From NCBI RefSeq assembly GCF_000721075.1, contig NZ_JOEQ01000008.1:62001-126000 (forward strand): DNA of 64,000 nucleotides. The letters are read 5' to 3'. The DNA is from Streptosporangium amethystogenes. Lineage in GTDB: Bacteria; Actinomycetota; Actinomycetes; Streptosporangiales; Streptosporangiaceae. Below, in pieces: positions 44,842 to 55,000 of the stretch (its first letter is position 1; every line of letters begins with the position of its first letter). Below the pieces are notes generated by a model, which saw only the letters and a program-made list of their open reading frames with translations, had not been told where the DNA came from and did not search any database. The position numbers and the translations under genes are program-made.

Positions 44842-46437
44842 TCAGATCACCCGGAGCCAGACGGCGGTGTCGGAGGGGAGCCTGTCCCCCTCCATCGGGC
44901 CGCTGGCCAGCAGGATCGACTCGTGCTCCGGTAGGGAGACCGGCTCCGCGCCGAGGTTGACCACGCAGATCAGGCCCGACTCCCGGCGGAAGGCCAGCAC
45001 CCCCTCCCCCACCTCCAGCCAGGCCAGTGTGCCGTCACCGAGCAGCTCACGACGCAGACGCAGCCCGGTGCGGTAGAGGGTGAACATGGACGCCGGGTCG
45101 GCGGCCTGCACCTCGGCCGTCAGTGCCTTCCACTCCGGCGGCTGCGGCAGCCACGGCTGTCCCGCGCCAAACCCGAACGGCGGCTCGTCACCCGACCAGG
45201 GCAGTGGCACCCGGCAGCCGTCACGGCCGGGATCGGTGTGGCCGGAACGGACCCAGATCGGGTCCTGGCGCAGTTCGTCCGGCAGGTCCTCCACCTCCGG
45301 CAGCCCCAACTCCTCGCCCTGGTAGACGTAGAGCCCGCCGGGAAGCGCCATCGCCAGCAGCGCGGCCGCGCGAGCCCGCCGCTCGCCCAGCGCCGGATCC
45401 GACGGCATGCCGTGCTTGCGGTCGGCGTGGTCGAAGGAGGTGTCGGCCCTGCCGTACTTGGTCACCGGGCGGGTCACGTCGTGGTTGGACAACACCCAGG
45501 TGGGGGGCGCGCCCAGCGGGATGTGCGTGGCCAGGGTCTCCTCGATCGACCGGCGCAGCGCGGCGGCGTCCCAGGCGCACGCCAGGAAGTCGAAGTTGAA
45601 CGCGGTGTGCATCTCGTCGGGGCGCAGGTAGAGCGCGAAGCGCTCCTGGTCGGGCAGCCACACCTCGCCGATCAGGATCCGATCGTCGTACTCCTCGGCC
45701 ACCCGGCGCCAGCCCCGGTAGATGTCGTGCACGCCGTCGAGGTCGGTGTACGCCTCCTCCCCCTCGCCGTCCATGTCCTTGACCAGCAGGGCGGCCGAGT
45801 CGATCCGGATGCCGTCCACGCCCCGGTCGAACCAGAAGCGCAGCACGTCGTGGAACTCCTCGACGACCTCGGGGTTGGCCCAGTTGAAGTCGGGCTGCTC
45901 GGGGGCGAACAGGTGCAGGTACCACTGGCCGTCGGCGACCCGGGTCCACGCGGGACCGCCAAAGATCGACTGCCAGTCGTTGGGCGGCAGCTCACCGCCC
46001 GCTCCCCGGCCCTCGCGAAACAGGAAGCGTTCACGCTCGGGCGACCCGGGCCCGGCCTCCAGTGCCCGCATGAACCACTTCTGCTGGTCGGAGCCGTGGT
46101 TGGGGACGATGTCGGTGATCGTCTTGATACCCAGGGCATGCGCCTCGGCGATGAACTCCTCCGCCTCGGCGAGCGTGCCGAACGATGGCTCGATGTCACG
46201 GTAGTCGGCCACGTCGTACCCGCCGTCGGCCATCGGCGAGGGGTACCAGGGGTTGAGCCAGATCGCACCGATGCCCAGGTCGGAGAGGTATGGCAGGCGG
46301 GCGCGGAGCCCCGCGAGGTCGCCGATCCCGTCGCCGTTGCCGTCGGCGAAGCTCCGGAGATAGACCTGGTAGATCGCGGCTCCCCGCCACCATGCTTCGG
46401 GGTCCGGGGTCGCTCCCGGGAAGGTGCTGCCGGACAT
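44842..46437 (-). CDS. GH13 alpha-glucosidase
   Basis: A 531-residue glycoside hydrolase of family 13 with the (beta/alpha)8 barrel motifs in order: DIVPNHGSD (region I), GIRIDSA with the nucleophile Asp (II), LIGEVWL with the acid/base Glu (III) and VLSNHDV with the third Asp (IV). The close GIGAIWLNPWYPSPMADGGY is typical of oligo-1,6-glucosidase/alpha-glucosidase types. No signal peptide, so it acts in the cytosol on sugars brought in by the adjacent ABC permeases. AAGGAG lies upstream of the ATG. Last gene of the sugar operon. Confidence 0.92.
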   Translation of the reverse strand: MSGSTFPGATPDPEAWWRGAAIYQVYLRSFADGNGDGIGDLAGLRARLPYLSDLGIGAIWLNPWYPSPMADGGYDVADYRDIEPSFGTLAEAEEFIAEAHALGIKTITDIVPNHGSDQQKWFMRALEAGPGSPERERFLFREGRGAGGELPPNDWQSIFGGPAWTRVADGQWYLHLFAPEQPDFNWANPEVVEEFHDVLRFWFDRGVDGIRIDSAALLVKDMDGEGEEAYTDLDGVHDIYRGWRRVAEEYDDRILIGEVWLPDQERFALYLRPDEMHTAFNFDFLACAWDAAALRRSIEETLATHIPLGAPPTWVLSNHDVTRPVTKYGRADTSFDHADRKHGMPSDPALGERRARAAALLAMALPGGLYVYQGEELGLPEVEDLPDELRQDPIWVRSGHTDPGRDGCRVPLPWSGDEPPFGFGAGQPWLPQPPEWKALTAEVQAADPASMFTLYRTGLRLRRELLGDGTLAWLEVGEGVLAFRRESGLICVVNLGAEPVSLPEHESILLASGPMEGDRLPSDTAVWLRVI

Positions 46438-46476
46438 GCTGGAACCACTCCTTGCGGTTGAAAGTGGGTAACGAGG

Positions 46477-47457
46477 TCAGCCCTTGAGACTGCCGGCCGT
46501 GAGGCCGGCCATGATGCTGCGCTGGAAGATGAAGAAGACCACCATGGTCGGGATACTCGCGATCACCAATGAGGCGATCAGCACGTTCTGCGGCATCTGC
46601 GCCGAGAGCGAGGCGATGCCCACACTGATCGTCATCTTGTCCCCGTCCGGCAACACGAGCAGCGGCCAGACGAAATCCTTCCAGACGTTGACCACCGAGA
46701 GAATGGACACCACTCCGAGGATCGGCCGGGAGACGGGCAGCACGATCGACCACAGGATGCGGGCCGGAGAGGCGCCGTCGATCTGGGCGGCCTCCAGCAA
46801 CTCCCGGGGGATCGAGTCGAAGAACCGCTTGAGCAGGAAGATGAAGAACCCGTTGGCCGCCGCGGGCAACCAGATCACCCACGGGGTGTTCAGCAGGTCC
46901 CAGCCGAAGATCGGCATGTCCTTGACCGTCAGATAGGCGGGCAGCAGGATGACCATCGGCGGGATCATGAGCGTGGCCAGCATCAGCGCCAGGACCACAT
47001 TGCCCAGCACCGGCCGCAGCTTGGACAGCGCGTAGGCGGCCGAGACGTCGATGGCCAGTGTGAACAGCCAGGCGCCACCGGCGTAGACGACGGTGTTGGT
47101 GAGGAAGAGTCCCAGGTCGAGCTGGTCCCAGGCCTCGGCGTACACCCCGAAGTCGAAGGAGGTGGGAAAGAAACTCGGCGGGATCTGCGCCAGCTCCTCG
47201 GGGGTCTTCAGCGCGCCGGTGACCATCCAGTAGAGCGGGAACACGAACACGGCGGTGAAGACCACCACCACCAGGGTCAGCGTGATCCGGTAGATCAGCC
47301 GCCCGCGCGGGGTGTTGAGCGTGTGCGGGGAGACCAGGCTGCGAAACTCCCTGGGCGCCTCCTTGGCCGCACGTGTCCGCCTGGTCTTCTTCCCCGAGCC
47401 CCGCTCCGGTGGCCGGGCGGGGACGGGGCGAGGTGGGTGGACTGTGAGGTTCGACAT
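46477..47457 (-). CDS. Sugar ABC transporter permease, MalG type
   Basis: A 326-residue permease with an N-terminal basic region, six helices (starting LTLVVVVFTAVFVFPLYWMV) and the EAA loop reading LLEAAQIDGASPARILWSIV, which docks the ATPase. It pairs with the MalF-type gene directly upstream. Good ribosome site GGAGGAG. Sits between the MalF and GH13 genes. No ATPase is encoded in the operon; a shared MsiK-type ATPase elsewhere is likely, as in other actinomycetes. Confidence 0.92.
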   Translation of the reverse strand: MSNLTVHPPRPVPARPPERGSGKKTRRTRAAKEAPREFRSLVSPHTLNTPRGRLIYRITLTLVVVVFTAVFVFPLYWMVTGALKTPEELAQIPPSFFPTSFDFGVYAEAWDQLDLGLFLTNTVVYAGGAWLFTLAIDVSAAYALSKLRPVLGNVVLALMLATLMIPPMVILLPAYLTVKDMPIFGWDLLNTPWVIWLPAAANGFFIFLLKRFFDSIPRELLEAAQIDGASPARILWSIVLPVSRPILGVVSILSVVNVWKDFVWPLLVLPDGDKMTISVGIASLSAQMPQNVLIASLVIASIPTMVVFFIFQRSIMAGLTAGSLKG

Positions 47458-47472
47458 CGGCTCGGCTCCTCC

Positions 47473-48390
47473 CTAGCTCTGGTTGTCCCGCGACAGGCGC
47501 AGGTAGAAGGCGGAGAACACCATCAGCACGACCATGAGCATCAGCCCGAGCGCACCTCCGGCGCCGAAGTCACCGAAGTTGAAGGCGTACTGGTACATGA
47601 GGTAGGCGACGGTGAGCGTCGCGTTCTCCGGGCCGCCGCCGGTGAGCAGGTACGGCTCGATGAAGACCTGCATGGTCGCCACGATCTGCAGCAGCAGCAT
47701 CACCAGCAGGATCAGCCTGGTCTGCGGGATCGTGACGTGCCAGACCCTCTTGAAGAGCCCGGCACCGTCCAGTTCGGCGGCCTCGTACAGCTCGCTCGGG
47801 ATGCTCTGCAGCGCGGCGAGGTAGATCAGCGTGCCGGTTCCCAGGTTCATCCAGGTGGAAACGATCACGAGGGAGATCAGCGCGGTGTCCGTGGAGTCCA
47901 GCCAGCTCAGGGCCGGCAGGTGCGCCAGCTCCAGGATCTGGTTGAACAGTCCGGCGCCCGGGTCGTAGAACCACTTGAACAGCAGCACCCCGACGGCCGG
48001 CGGCAGCATCACCGGAAGGTAGACGATGAACCTCAGGTAGGCCCGCGCGTGTCGCAGCTCGTTGAGGACGATCGCCGCCACGAAGGGGATGACGTAGCCG
48101 AACACGAGCGCCAGGCCGGTGAAGGCGAGGGTGTTGAGCCACGCGTCGGCGAACGCCGAGTCCTCCGTCACGGTGCGGAAGTTCTCCAGGCCGACCCAGG
48201 TGGGGTCGTCGACGAAGTTCGTCTGCTGGAAGCTGAGCAGAACCTCTCGCACCATGGGGTACCAGGAGAAGAAGGCGAAGCAGATCAGCGCCGCGCAGAG
48301 GAACCCGTAGGCGGTCAGGTTGCGTTGCAGCCCACGCCGGAACGCCCCCGGTCCCCGCCGCCGTGCACCTTTCACGGTCATTGTGGTCAT
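47473..48390 (-). CDS. Sugar ABC transporter permease, MalF type
   Basis: A 305-residue permease with six helices (first AYGFLCAALICFAFFSWYPM) and the EAA loop ELYEAAELDGAGLFKRVWHV. It forms the channel together with the MalG-type subunit downstream. GGGAG precedes the ATG. Second gene of a minus-strand operon running binding protein, MalF, MalG, alpha-glucosidase. Confidence 0.92.
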   Translation of the reverse strand: MTTMTVKGARRRGPGAFRRGLQRNLTAYGFLCAALICFAFFSWYPMVREVLLSFQQTNFVDDPTWVGLENFRTVTEDSAFADAWLNTLAFTGLALVFGYVIPFVAAIVLNELRHARAYLRFIVYLPVMLPPAVGVLLFKWFYDPGAGLFNQILELAHLPALSWLDSTDTALISLVIVSTWMNLGTGTLIYLAALQSIPSELYEAAELDGAGLFKRVWHVTIPQTRLILLVMLLLQIVATMQVFIEPYLLTGGGPENATLTVAYLMYQYAFNFGDFGAGGALGLMLMVVLMVFSAFYLRLSRDNQS

Positions 48391-48462
48391 CGGTCGACTC
48401 CCGATTTCGACATGAGTGCCGGGGTGCCGGCCGACGGGCCGGCACCCCGGGAGGGCAGCAGA

Positions 48463-49836
48463 TCAGCTCGACTTCGCCAGCACCTTGTTGGCCTTGGCCT
48501 CGGCGTCGGCCAGGAGCTTGTCGATGTCGGCGTCCTGCCTGGTCAGCACCGCCGACATGGGGACGTCGAGGATCGCGTAGATCTCCTGGGACTTCGGCGG
48601 CTCCAGCTTGTTCTGGATGGTCGCCGACCCCTCGACGAAGGGGGTGAAGTTCTCCACCGGCACCGTGGCGTTCGCCTTGCGCAACTCGGTGATCTCCTTG
48701 CCCGGCGCGGCGTCGCCGTACAGGTCGGGGATCGGCAGGCCGACCGGGCGGCCCTGCTGCTTGCTGCGCGCGTAGTTGAACTGGCCCTGGCCCGGGGTCA
48801 GCTCGTGGAACTCCAGCCACAGCATGGCGGCCTTGATCTTCTCGGGCGTGGCCTTGGGGTTGATCATGTAGCCGTCGCCGCCGTTGAGTGAGGCCTTGGC
48901 CTCGGGCAGGGCGGTGACCCCGTAGTCCTCGAACTTGCCCTTGAAGTCGTTGTTGACCGTCTGGACGACATCCGGGGCGCCGATCATCATGCCGAGTTTG
49001 CCGCCGCCCATCATCCGCATCAGGTCCTCCCACTGGAGGAGCTGCTTGGTGCCCATGCTGTCGTCGGTCCAGCGCATGGTCTTGAGGTTCTCCAGGACGG
49101 CCTTGCCCTCCGGGCTGTTGAACGCCGCGGTCTTACCGTCGGGAGTGACCATCTCGCCGCCCCGCCCGTAGAGGGAGGCGGCGAAGTGCCAGCCGCCGGT
49201 GTTGCCGGCGCTGTACTCGCCGAATCCGACATATCCGGCACCAAGTCCGGAGATCTTCTTCGCGGCCTCCCGCACCTCGGCCCAGGTCTTGGGCGGCGCG
49301 GCGGGGTCGAGACCCACCTGGGTGAACAGCTTGCGGTTGTAGACCAGGCCCATGGAGTAGTTGTTCCTGGGAAGGCCGTAGATCTTGTCGCCTTCCCTGA
49401 AGATGCTCATGACGTCGGGCCGCAGGTCGCCCAGCTTGGTGACGCCGCCGACGTACGGGCTGATGTCGGCCGCCTGGCCCGCGGCGATGATCTTCTTGAC
49501 ATCGGTGTAGTAAACGTAGAAGACGTCCTCCATCGTGCCGCCGGCCAGCTTCGCCTGGAAGGTGTCCGGGTTGATGCAGGGGAAGGCGTCCTTGCTGTCG
49601 ATCGTGATGTTCGGATGCAGCTTCTGAAACGCGGCGACGTCCTCGTCCCAGGCGGTTCGCTCCAGCGGGTTGCTCTTCGGCGGCTGGCAGCCGACGGAGA
49701 TCGTGACCGGAGCATCGGCCCCAGCGGCGCTCGGACTGGTTTCGGCGGCCTTGGATCCGCTGTCGTCGTTGCCACAACCGGCGGCGGTGAGCGCGATGGC
49801 TGCGGCGAGCAGCATCGAGAGCTTGGGGGATTTCAT
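48463..49836 (-). CDS. Extracellular sugar-binding lipoprotein
   Basis: A 457-residue solute-binding protein (family 1). The signal peptide MKSPKLSMLLAAAIALTAAG ends in a lipobox with Cys21, so it is anchored to the outer face of the membrane. The mature part contains the typical FQKLHPNITIDSKDAF, LPRNNYSMGLVYNRKLF and MMIGAPDVVQTV segments. It captures an oligosaccharide, presumably an alpha-glucoside given the GH13 gene in the same operon. AAGGAG lies eight bases before the ATG. First gene of the operon. Confidence 0.93.
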   Translation of the reverse strand: MKSPKLSMLLAAAIALTAAGCGNDDSGSKAAETSPSAAGADAPVTISVGCQPPKSNPLERTAWDEDVAAFQKLHPNITIDSKDAFPCINPDTFQAKLAGGTMEDVFYVYYTDVKKIIAAGQAADISPYVGGVTKLGDLRPDVMSIFREGDKIYGLPRNNYSMGLVYNRKLFTQVGLDPAAPPKTWAEVREAAKKISGLGAGYVGFGEYSAGNTGGWHFAASLYGRGGEMVTPDGKTAAFNSPEGKAVLENLKTMRWTDDSMGTKQLLQWEDLMRMMGGGKLGMMIGAPDVVQTVNNDFKGKFEDYGVTALPEAKASLNGGDGYMINPKATPEKIKAAMLWLEFHELTPGQGQFNYARSKQQGRPVGLPIPDLYGDAAPGKEITELRKANATVPVENFTPFVEGSATIQNKLEPPKSQEIYAILDVPMSAVLTRQDADIDKLLADAEAKANKVLAKSS

Positions 49837-49870
49837 CCGAGGCACTCCTTGGCGGGTCGGTTGCGAGAAA

Positions 49871-49897
49871 CATATAGAGGCGTGCAGAAAGTAGCAA
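49871..49897 (-). promoter_or_regulatory. Promoter candidate for the sugar operon
   Basis: On the minus strand TTGCTA (49897-49892) and TATATG (49876-49871) are 15 bases apart (17 if the -10 is TATGTT), about 35 bases before the start codon of the binding lipoprotein. No LacI-type palindrome is visible. Confidence 0.4.
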
Positions 49898-50012
49898 GAG
49901 TTCGTCAGTTCAGATGCAAAAAAGTGACAGTGATCGGTCGGCCATCCCGCCGTAACACTTCGCCGCGAGCCAAAACCCAATCTGACCTGCGGCTATATCG
50001 AGACGACACGGA

Positions 50013-50630
50013 ATGGAGTCATCCGGCTGCAAGAAGATGCTTGATGACGTCATTTTCTTGTCAGAACTTTCAGAAAACGGTTGCTTGAAGCCGTACCGCC
50101 CGAAGGAGGGTCCAGGCCGCGGGGAGCGGCGTCCGACTCCCGCGTGGACACTCGAAAGCGCGCGTGGGCACGGGGCCTCTCGTCCGCAGGCCGGGTGGGA
50201 TGACGCGTTCACTCAGGTGGCGGACCGGTTCAGGCGGCGGGAGGTACGCCTGCGCGCCCGCGCCTGCATTCAGGGACCACTGTCCAAAGTGGAACGCCAG
50301 ATCCGGGTCGCCGCCACCTCGTTCAATCCTTCGGAGACGGCGCTGCGGTCGGGGATGCTGCGAACCGTGCTGCCGGTGAAGCTGCCCCACACCCTTGGCT
50401 GGGACGTCTCCGGCACGATCGCCCGTGTCTTCGACTGCTTCTACCGCGCGATCGCCACCCGCGGCCCGCCCGGCTCTGGCCTGGGCCTGGCCATCGTCAA
50501 GGAAGTCGCACACCGCCACGGCGGCGGAGCCAGCGCGGTCCTCACCCTGGGAGCGGCGGTGACCCCCTGCGAAGAGAAGATCCCTCCACCGCGCCCTGGC
50601 CGAACACGATCAACACCTACTTTGCCCCTG
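50013..50630 (+). pseudogene. Chimeric ORF made of three unrelated gene fragments
   Basis: One continuous frame contains (a) an IS701-type transposase N-terminal piece (residues 62-96: FTQVADRFRRREVRLRARAC, about 50196-50300), (b) an MDR/quinone-oxidoreductase piece (97-138: IRVAATSFNPSETALRSGML and LPVKLPHTLGWDVSGTI, about 50301-50426) and (c) the C-terminal ATPase end of a histidine kinase (139-175: FDCFYRAIATRGPPGSGLGL, about 50427-50540, with the G-x-G-L-G-L loop). Each is too short to function. No good ribosome site precedes the ATG. A graveyard region formed by repeated rearrangement is the simplest reading. Confidence 0.6.
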
Positions 50631-50644
50631 GCCGCGGCCAGGGG
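50625..50644. repeat. 20-base perfect palindrome
   Basis: CCCCTGGCCG and CGGCCAGGGG adjoin with no loop. It is about 80 bases before the flavoprotein gene and could be an operator or a cruciform. Confidence 0.65.
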
Positions 50645-50721
50645 AGTTCCAGGCCTGGATGGCCGTTTGAGCACACCACGCGGTGGAAGCCGTAGCATCG
50701 ACGGTCCACGAGGGGGAGACG

Positions 50722-52095
50722 ATGACGGAACGACTGGTGGTGATCGGCGGCGACGCCGCGGGAATGAGCGCCGCCTCCCAGGCCAGGGACCGGCGCGGGC
50801 CCGACGATCTGCGGATCGTCGCCTTCGAGAAGGGCGCACACGCCTCCTACTCGGCCTGCGGAATCCCCTATCTGGTGGGCGGTGAGGTCACCGACGTCGA
50901 GTCCCTGGTCAGCCGGCGCCCGGAGGTGTTCCGCGACAAGCTGGACATAGACCTGCGGCTGCGCAGCGAGGTCGTCGAGATCGACCTCGACCGGCGCGCG
51001 GTGGCCGTACGCGGCAGGGAGGGCGACCTCGGCTGGGAGCCGTTCGACCAGCTCGTCATCGCCACCGGCGCCGTGCCCGGCCGCCCCGACCTGCCCGGGG
51101 CCGGCGCCGGGGGCATCCACGGCGTGCAGACCCTGGACGACGGCATCGCGCTGCTGCGGGCCCTGGAGAGGAAACCACGCGAGGCGGTGGTGGTCGGCGG
51201 CGGCTACATCGGCCTGGAGATGGCCGAGGCGCTGGTGCGGCGCGGCCTGAAGGTCTCGCTGGTCGACGCCGCCGACCAGCCGATGAGCACGCTCGACCCG
51301 GACATGGGCGCCCTCATCGCCGGCGCACTGCGCGACCTGGGCATACGGGTGCACCTCGGCGAGCGCGTCGAGGGATTCGAGGAGTCGGGCGGGCACGTCA
51401 CCGCGGTCCGCACCGAGAACCTGAGCCTGCCGGCGGACCTGGTCGTCCTGGGGCTCGGTACCCGGCCCAACAGCGCGCTGGCCGAGGCTGCGGGCATCGA
51501 GGTCGGCGAGACCTCGGGGATCAGGACCAACCGGCGGATGCGGACCCGGACGGAGGGCGTCTGGGCCGCCGGCGACTGTGTCGAGACCTTCCACCTGGTC
51601 TCCCGGCAACCCGTCGCGATCGCGCTCGGCACCCACGCCAACAAGCAGGGGCGTGTCGCGGGTATCAACATCGGCGGCGGCTACGCCTCCTTCCCGGGGG
51701 TCGTCGGCACCGCGGTGTCCAAGATCTGCGAGTACGAGGTGGCGCGTACCGGCCTGACGACCGCGGAGGCGGCACGGGCCGGGTTCGAGCCGGTCGGTGA
51801 GATCATGGAGTCAACCACGCGCGCCGGCTATTATCCCGGCGCCCGCCGGATGAAGATCAAGATGATCGCCGACCGGGGGACGGGCCGGCTGCTGGGTGCC
51901 CAGATCGTCGGCCAGGAGGGCGCGGCCAAGCGCATCGACGCCCTGGCCATCGCCGTCTGGCACGAGATGACCGTGGAGGAGATCACCGGCCTCGACCTGT
52001 CGTACGCTCCCCCGTTCGCCCCCGTGTGGGACCCCGTCCTGATCGCCGCACGCAAGGCGGCCGGGCACATCGAGCGGCTGGGCAGGAAGGGCTGA
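50722..52095 (+). CDS. Flavin-dependent CoA-disulfide-reductase-like oxidoreductase
   Basis: A 457-residue FAD/NAD(P)-dependent enzyme. GGDAAGMSAASQA binds FAD, the single redox cysteine is Cys46 in YSACGIPYLVGG (as in CoA-disulfide reductase and NADH oxidase), VVVGGGYIGLEMAE binds NAD(P)H, and VWAAGDC is the second FAD motif. A C-terminal dimerisation domain of the pyridine nucleotide-disulfide family follows. No rhodanese domain is fused. The ATG has GGGGGAG upstream. Probably keeps low-molecular thiols or polysulfides reduced. Confidence 0.9.
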   Translation: MTERLVVIGGDAAGMSAASQARDRRGPDDLRIVAFEKGAHASYSACGIPYLVGGEVTDVESLVSRRPEVFRDKLDIDLRLRSEVVEIDLDRRAVAVRGREGDLGWEPFDQLVIATGAVPGRPDLPGAGAGGIHGVQTLDDGIALLRALERKPREAVVVGGGYIGLEMAEALVRRGLKVSLVDAADQPMSTLDPDMGALIAGALRDLGIRVHLGERVEGFEESGGHVTAVRTENLSLPADLVVLGLGTRPNSALAEAAGIEVGETSGIRTNRRMRTRTEGVWAAGDCVETFHLVSRQPVAIALGTHANKQGRVAGINIGGGYASFPGVVGTAVSKICEYEVARTGLTTAEAARAGFEPVGEIMESTTRAGYYPGARRMKIKMIADRGTGRLLGAQIVGQEGAAKRIDALAIAVWHEMTVEEITGLDLSYAPPFAPVWDPVLIAARKAAGHIERLGRKG

Positions 52096-52209
52096 TCCGC
52101 CGGCACGCCCAGGACACCGCGGCCACAAGAAAATCCGGGTGGATGGTTGGGCCGGATGAGAGCGGGCAAGGGCGAAGAATCCAAGTCCCGATACCGACAA
52201 GGAGTAGCA

Positions 52210-52497
52210 ATGCTCACATTGACGGACACCGCAGCCCAGGTAATCCGGGATCTCAGCTCGCAGGTGACGGACTCTCCCGACACCGGGGTGCGCATCTCGT
52301 CCCAGAGCGACGGCACCGGATCGCTCATGCTCTCGATCGCCGAACACCCCGAGTCCGCCGACAGGGTGGTGGAGTCGGCAGGAGCACGGATCTTCCTCGA
52401 CCCACAGGTCGTGGACATGCTGGACGACAAATCCCTGGACGCCGACGTCGACGAGGGTGGCGGCGTCGCGTTTCTCGTCACCGAACAGCCTCACTGA
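52210..52497 (+). CDS. HesB/IscA-like protein without cysteines
   Basis: A 95-residue protein with the start LTLTDTAAQVIRDLSSQV, then GVRISSQSDG and ARIFLDPQVVDMLDDKSLDADV, the A-type iron-sulfur carrier pattern. It has no cysteine at all, so the usual C..C-x-C iron ligands are missing and it cannot carry a cluster in the normal way. Such HesB-like proteins are widespread in actinobacteria, often annotated as iron-sulfur assembly or adhesin-like. AAGGAG precedes the ATG by five bases. A terminator hairpin follows at 52521. Confidence 0.75.
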   Translation: MLTLTDTAAQVIRDLSSQVTDSPDTGVRISSQSDGTGSLMLSIAEHPESADRVVESAGARIFLDPQVVDMLDDKSLDADVDEGGGVAFLVTEQPH

Positions 52498-52520
52498 CCA
52501 TCCGCCGTAAATCCGGCACG

Positions 52521-52555
52521 CGTGCCCCCGATCCCCTCAGGAGACCGGGGGCACG
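52521..52555. terminator. Hairpin terminator between convergent genes
   Basis: CGTGCCCCCG and CGGGGGCACG form a 10-base-pair stem with a 15-base loop, between the HesB-like gene and the phosphoketolase gene. Confidence 0.6.
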
Positions 52556-52684
52556 TCCGTGTTCCAGCGCCCTCACGGCCGTCCTCGTCAGGGGCTGAGC
52601 ATAGTTGGGTGTTCTCCGCTGGGGGTGTGCCCCGCCCGGGAAACCGGTGCGGCCTCCATGGGCAGGGCACGGGCAGGGTCGTGG

Positions 52685-55000
52685 TCAGTACGGCCAGGTC
52701 CAGTCCCGGATCTCGGCGGGATCCTCTCCGTACTCGCGGGTGTGGGCGCGAGCGCTCAGCCGGCGGTCCATCATGTGCTGACGCAGATGCGCCGACCGCT
52801 CCGCCAGTCCCGGAACCCGGTCGATGACATCCATGACCAGGTGGAAACGGTCGATGTCGTTGAGCATGGCCATGTCGAACGGGGTGGTGGTGGTCCCCTC
52901 CTCCTTGTAGCCGCGCACATGGATGTTGTCATGGCCGTGGCGCCGGTAGGTCAGCCGGTGGATCAGCCACGGATAGCCGTGGAAGTTGAAGATGATCGGC
53001 TTGTCGGCGGTGAAGACCGTGTCGAACTCCGCGTCCGACATGCCGTGCGGATGCTCACTCGGCGGCTGCAACCGCATCAGGTCCACCACGTTGACCACCC
53101 GCACCCTCAGTTCGGGCAGATACTCGCGCACCAGGGCCGCCGCCGCCAGCGTCTCCAGCGTGGGCACGTCCCCCGCGCACACCAGCACCACGTCCGGCTC
53201 GGTGCCGGCATCGCTGCTGGCCCATTCCAGGATGCCCAGGCCCCGGGTGCAGTGCGCGATCGCCTCGTCCATCGGCAGCAGGTCCAGCACCGGCTGCTTA
53301 CCCGCCACGATCACGTTGACGTAGTCACGCGAGCGCAGGCAGTGATCCGCCGTCGACAGCAGCGTGTTGGCGTCCGGCGGCAGGTAGACCCGCACCACCT
53401 CGGCCTTCTTGTTCACCACCACATCCAGGAAGCCCGGATCCTGATGGCTGAAACCATTGTGATCCTGACGCCACACGTGCGACGACAGCAGGTAGTTCAA
53501 CGACGCGATCGGCCGCCGCCAGTGGATCTTCCGGCAGGCCTCCAGCCATTTGGCATGCTGGTTGAACATCGCATCGACGATATGGATGAACGCCTCGTAG
53601 CAGTTGAAAAGCCCATGACGGCCGGTCAGCAGGTACCCCTCCAGCCACCCCTGGCACAGGTGCTCGCTGAGCACCTCCATCACCCGCCCACCCCTGGCGA
53701 GGTTCTCGTCGGTGGGCAGGATCTCGGCGTCCCAGGCCCGGTCGGTGACCTCGAAGACCGCCGACAGCCGGTTGGACGCCGTCTCGTCGGGGCCCATCAA
53801 CCGGAAGTTGTCGGGGTTGACGGCGATCACGTCACGCAGGAACATCCCCAGCACCCGGGTGGGCTCCGTCGACACCCGGGCGGGAGCCTTCACCTCGACC
53901 GCGTAGTCACGGAAGTCGGGCAGCACCAGCGGCCGCAGTAGCTCACCGCCGTTGGCGTGCGGGTTGGCGCTCATCCGCAGCGGCCCCTCGGGGACCGTCT
54001 CCAGGACCTCCGCCACCGGGTGGCCTCGGCCGTCGAACAACTCCTCCGGCCGGTAGGAGCGCATCCACTCCTCCAGCATCGCCAGGTGCTCGGGACTGTC
54101 GCGCACTCTGGTCAACGGCACCTGATGCGCCCGCCAGGTCCCCTCCACCGGCAGGCCGTCGACCTCACGCGGCCCCGTCCACCCCTTCGGCGTCCGCAGG
54201 ACGATCATCGGCAGGCGGTCGGCCCGTCCCTGCCGGTAGTCGGCGATCTGGTCGAACACCCGCTCCAGGGTCTCGGCCATCAGCACGTGCATGACCTCGG
54301 GGTCCTCGCCGGAGACGAAGTGCGGACGGTAGCCGTACCCCTCCATCAGCTTGACCAGTTCCTCCTCGGGGATCCGGGCCAGCACGGTCGGGTTGGCGAT
54401 CTTGTAACCGTTCAGATGCAGGATCGGCAGCACCGCCCCGTCGCAGGCGGGGTCGAGGAACTTGTTGGAGTGCCAACTACCCGCCAGCGGCCCGGTCTCG
54501 GCCTCGCCGTCGCCGATGACGCAGGCCACCACCAGGTCCGGGTTGTCGAACGCGGCTCCGTAGGCATGGGCCAGGGCATAGCCCAGCTCACCGCCCTCGT
54601 GGATCGACCCCGGTGTCTCGGGCGCGACATGGCTGGGTATGCCGCCGGGAAAGGAGAACTGCCGGAACAGCCGCTGCATCCCCTGAGCATCCTGCCCCAC
54701 ATCCGGATATTTCTCGGTATAAGAGCCCTCCAGCCAGGCATGCGCCACCGCCGCGGGACCGCCGTGACCGGGACCGGCGACGTAGATCATGTCCTGGTCG
54801 CGTTCGGTGATGATCCGGTTGAGGTGGGCGAAGCAGAAGTTCAGCCCCGGCGTGGTCCCCCAGTGCCCCAGCAGCCTGGGCTTGATGTGCTCGGGTCGCA
54901 ACGGTTCGGTCAGCAGCGGGTTGGCCAGCAGGTAGATCTGACCGACCGACAGGTAGTTGGCCGCGCGCCAGTAGGCGTCGACGTGCGCGAGTGCGTCCAT
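52685..55000 (-). CDS. xfp: Xylulose-5-phosphate/fructose-6-phosphate phosphoketolase
   Basis: A 771-residue thiamine-diphosphate enzyme that splits sugar phosphates with inorganic phosphate to acetyl phosphate. Signature stretches are [20 protein letters not shown] at the start, [18 protein letters not shown] (phosphate and TPP site histidines), [20 protein letters not shown] (TPP pyrophosphate site, GDGE) and [11 protein letters not shown] near the C-terminus. Length matches the family. It is a standalone gene; no acetate kinase is next to it. It provides an acetyl-phosphate shortcut. Confidence 0.95.
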   Translation of the reverse strand: MDALAHVDAYWRAANYLSVGQIYLLANPLLTEPLRPEHIKPRLLGHWGTTPGLNFCFAHLNRIITERDQDMIYVAGPGHGGPAAVAHAWLEGSYTEKYPDVGQDAQGMQRLFRQFSFPGGIPSHVAPETPGSIHEGGELGYALAHAYGAAFDNPDLVVACVIGDGEAETGPLAGSWHSNKFLDPACDGAVLPILHLNGYKIANPTVLARIPEEELVKLMEGYGYRPHFVSGEDPEVMHVLMAETLERVFDQIADYRQGRADRLPMIVLRTPKGWTGPREVDGLPVEGTWRAHQVPLTRVRDSPEHLAMLEEWMRSYRPEELFDGRGHPVAEVLETVPEGPLRMSANPHANGGELLRPLVLPDFRDYAVEVKAPARVSTEPTRVLGMFLRDVIAVNPDNFRLMGPDETASNRLSAVFEVTDRAWDAEILPTDENLARGGRVMEVLSEHLCQGWLEGYLLTGRHGLFNCYEAFIHIVDAMFNQHAKWLEACRKIHWRRPIASLNYLLSSHVWRQDHNGFSHQDPGFLDVVVNKKAEVVRVYLPPDANTLLSTADHCLRSRDYVNVIVAGKQPVLDLLPMDEAIAHCTRGLGILEWASSDAGTEPDVVLVCAGDVPTLETLAAAALVREYLPELRVRVVNVVDLMRLQPPSEHPHGMSDAEFDTVFTADKPIIFNFHGYPWLIHRLTYRRHGHDNIHVRGYKEEGTTTTPFDMAMLNDIDRFHLVMDVIDRVPGLAERSAHLRQHMMDRRLSARAHTREYGEDPAEIRDWTWPY

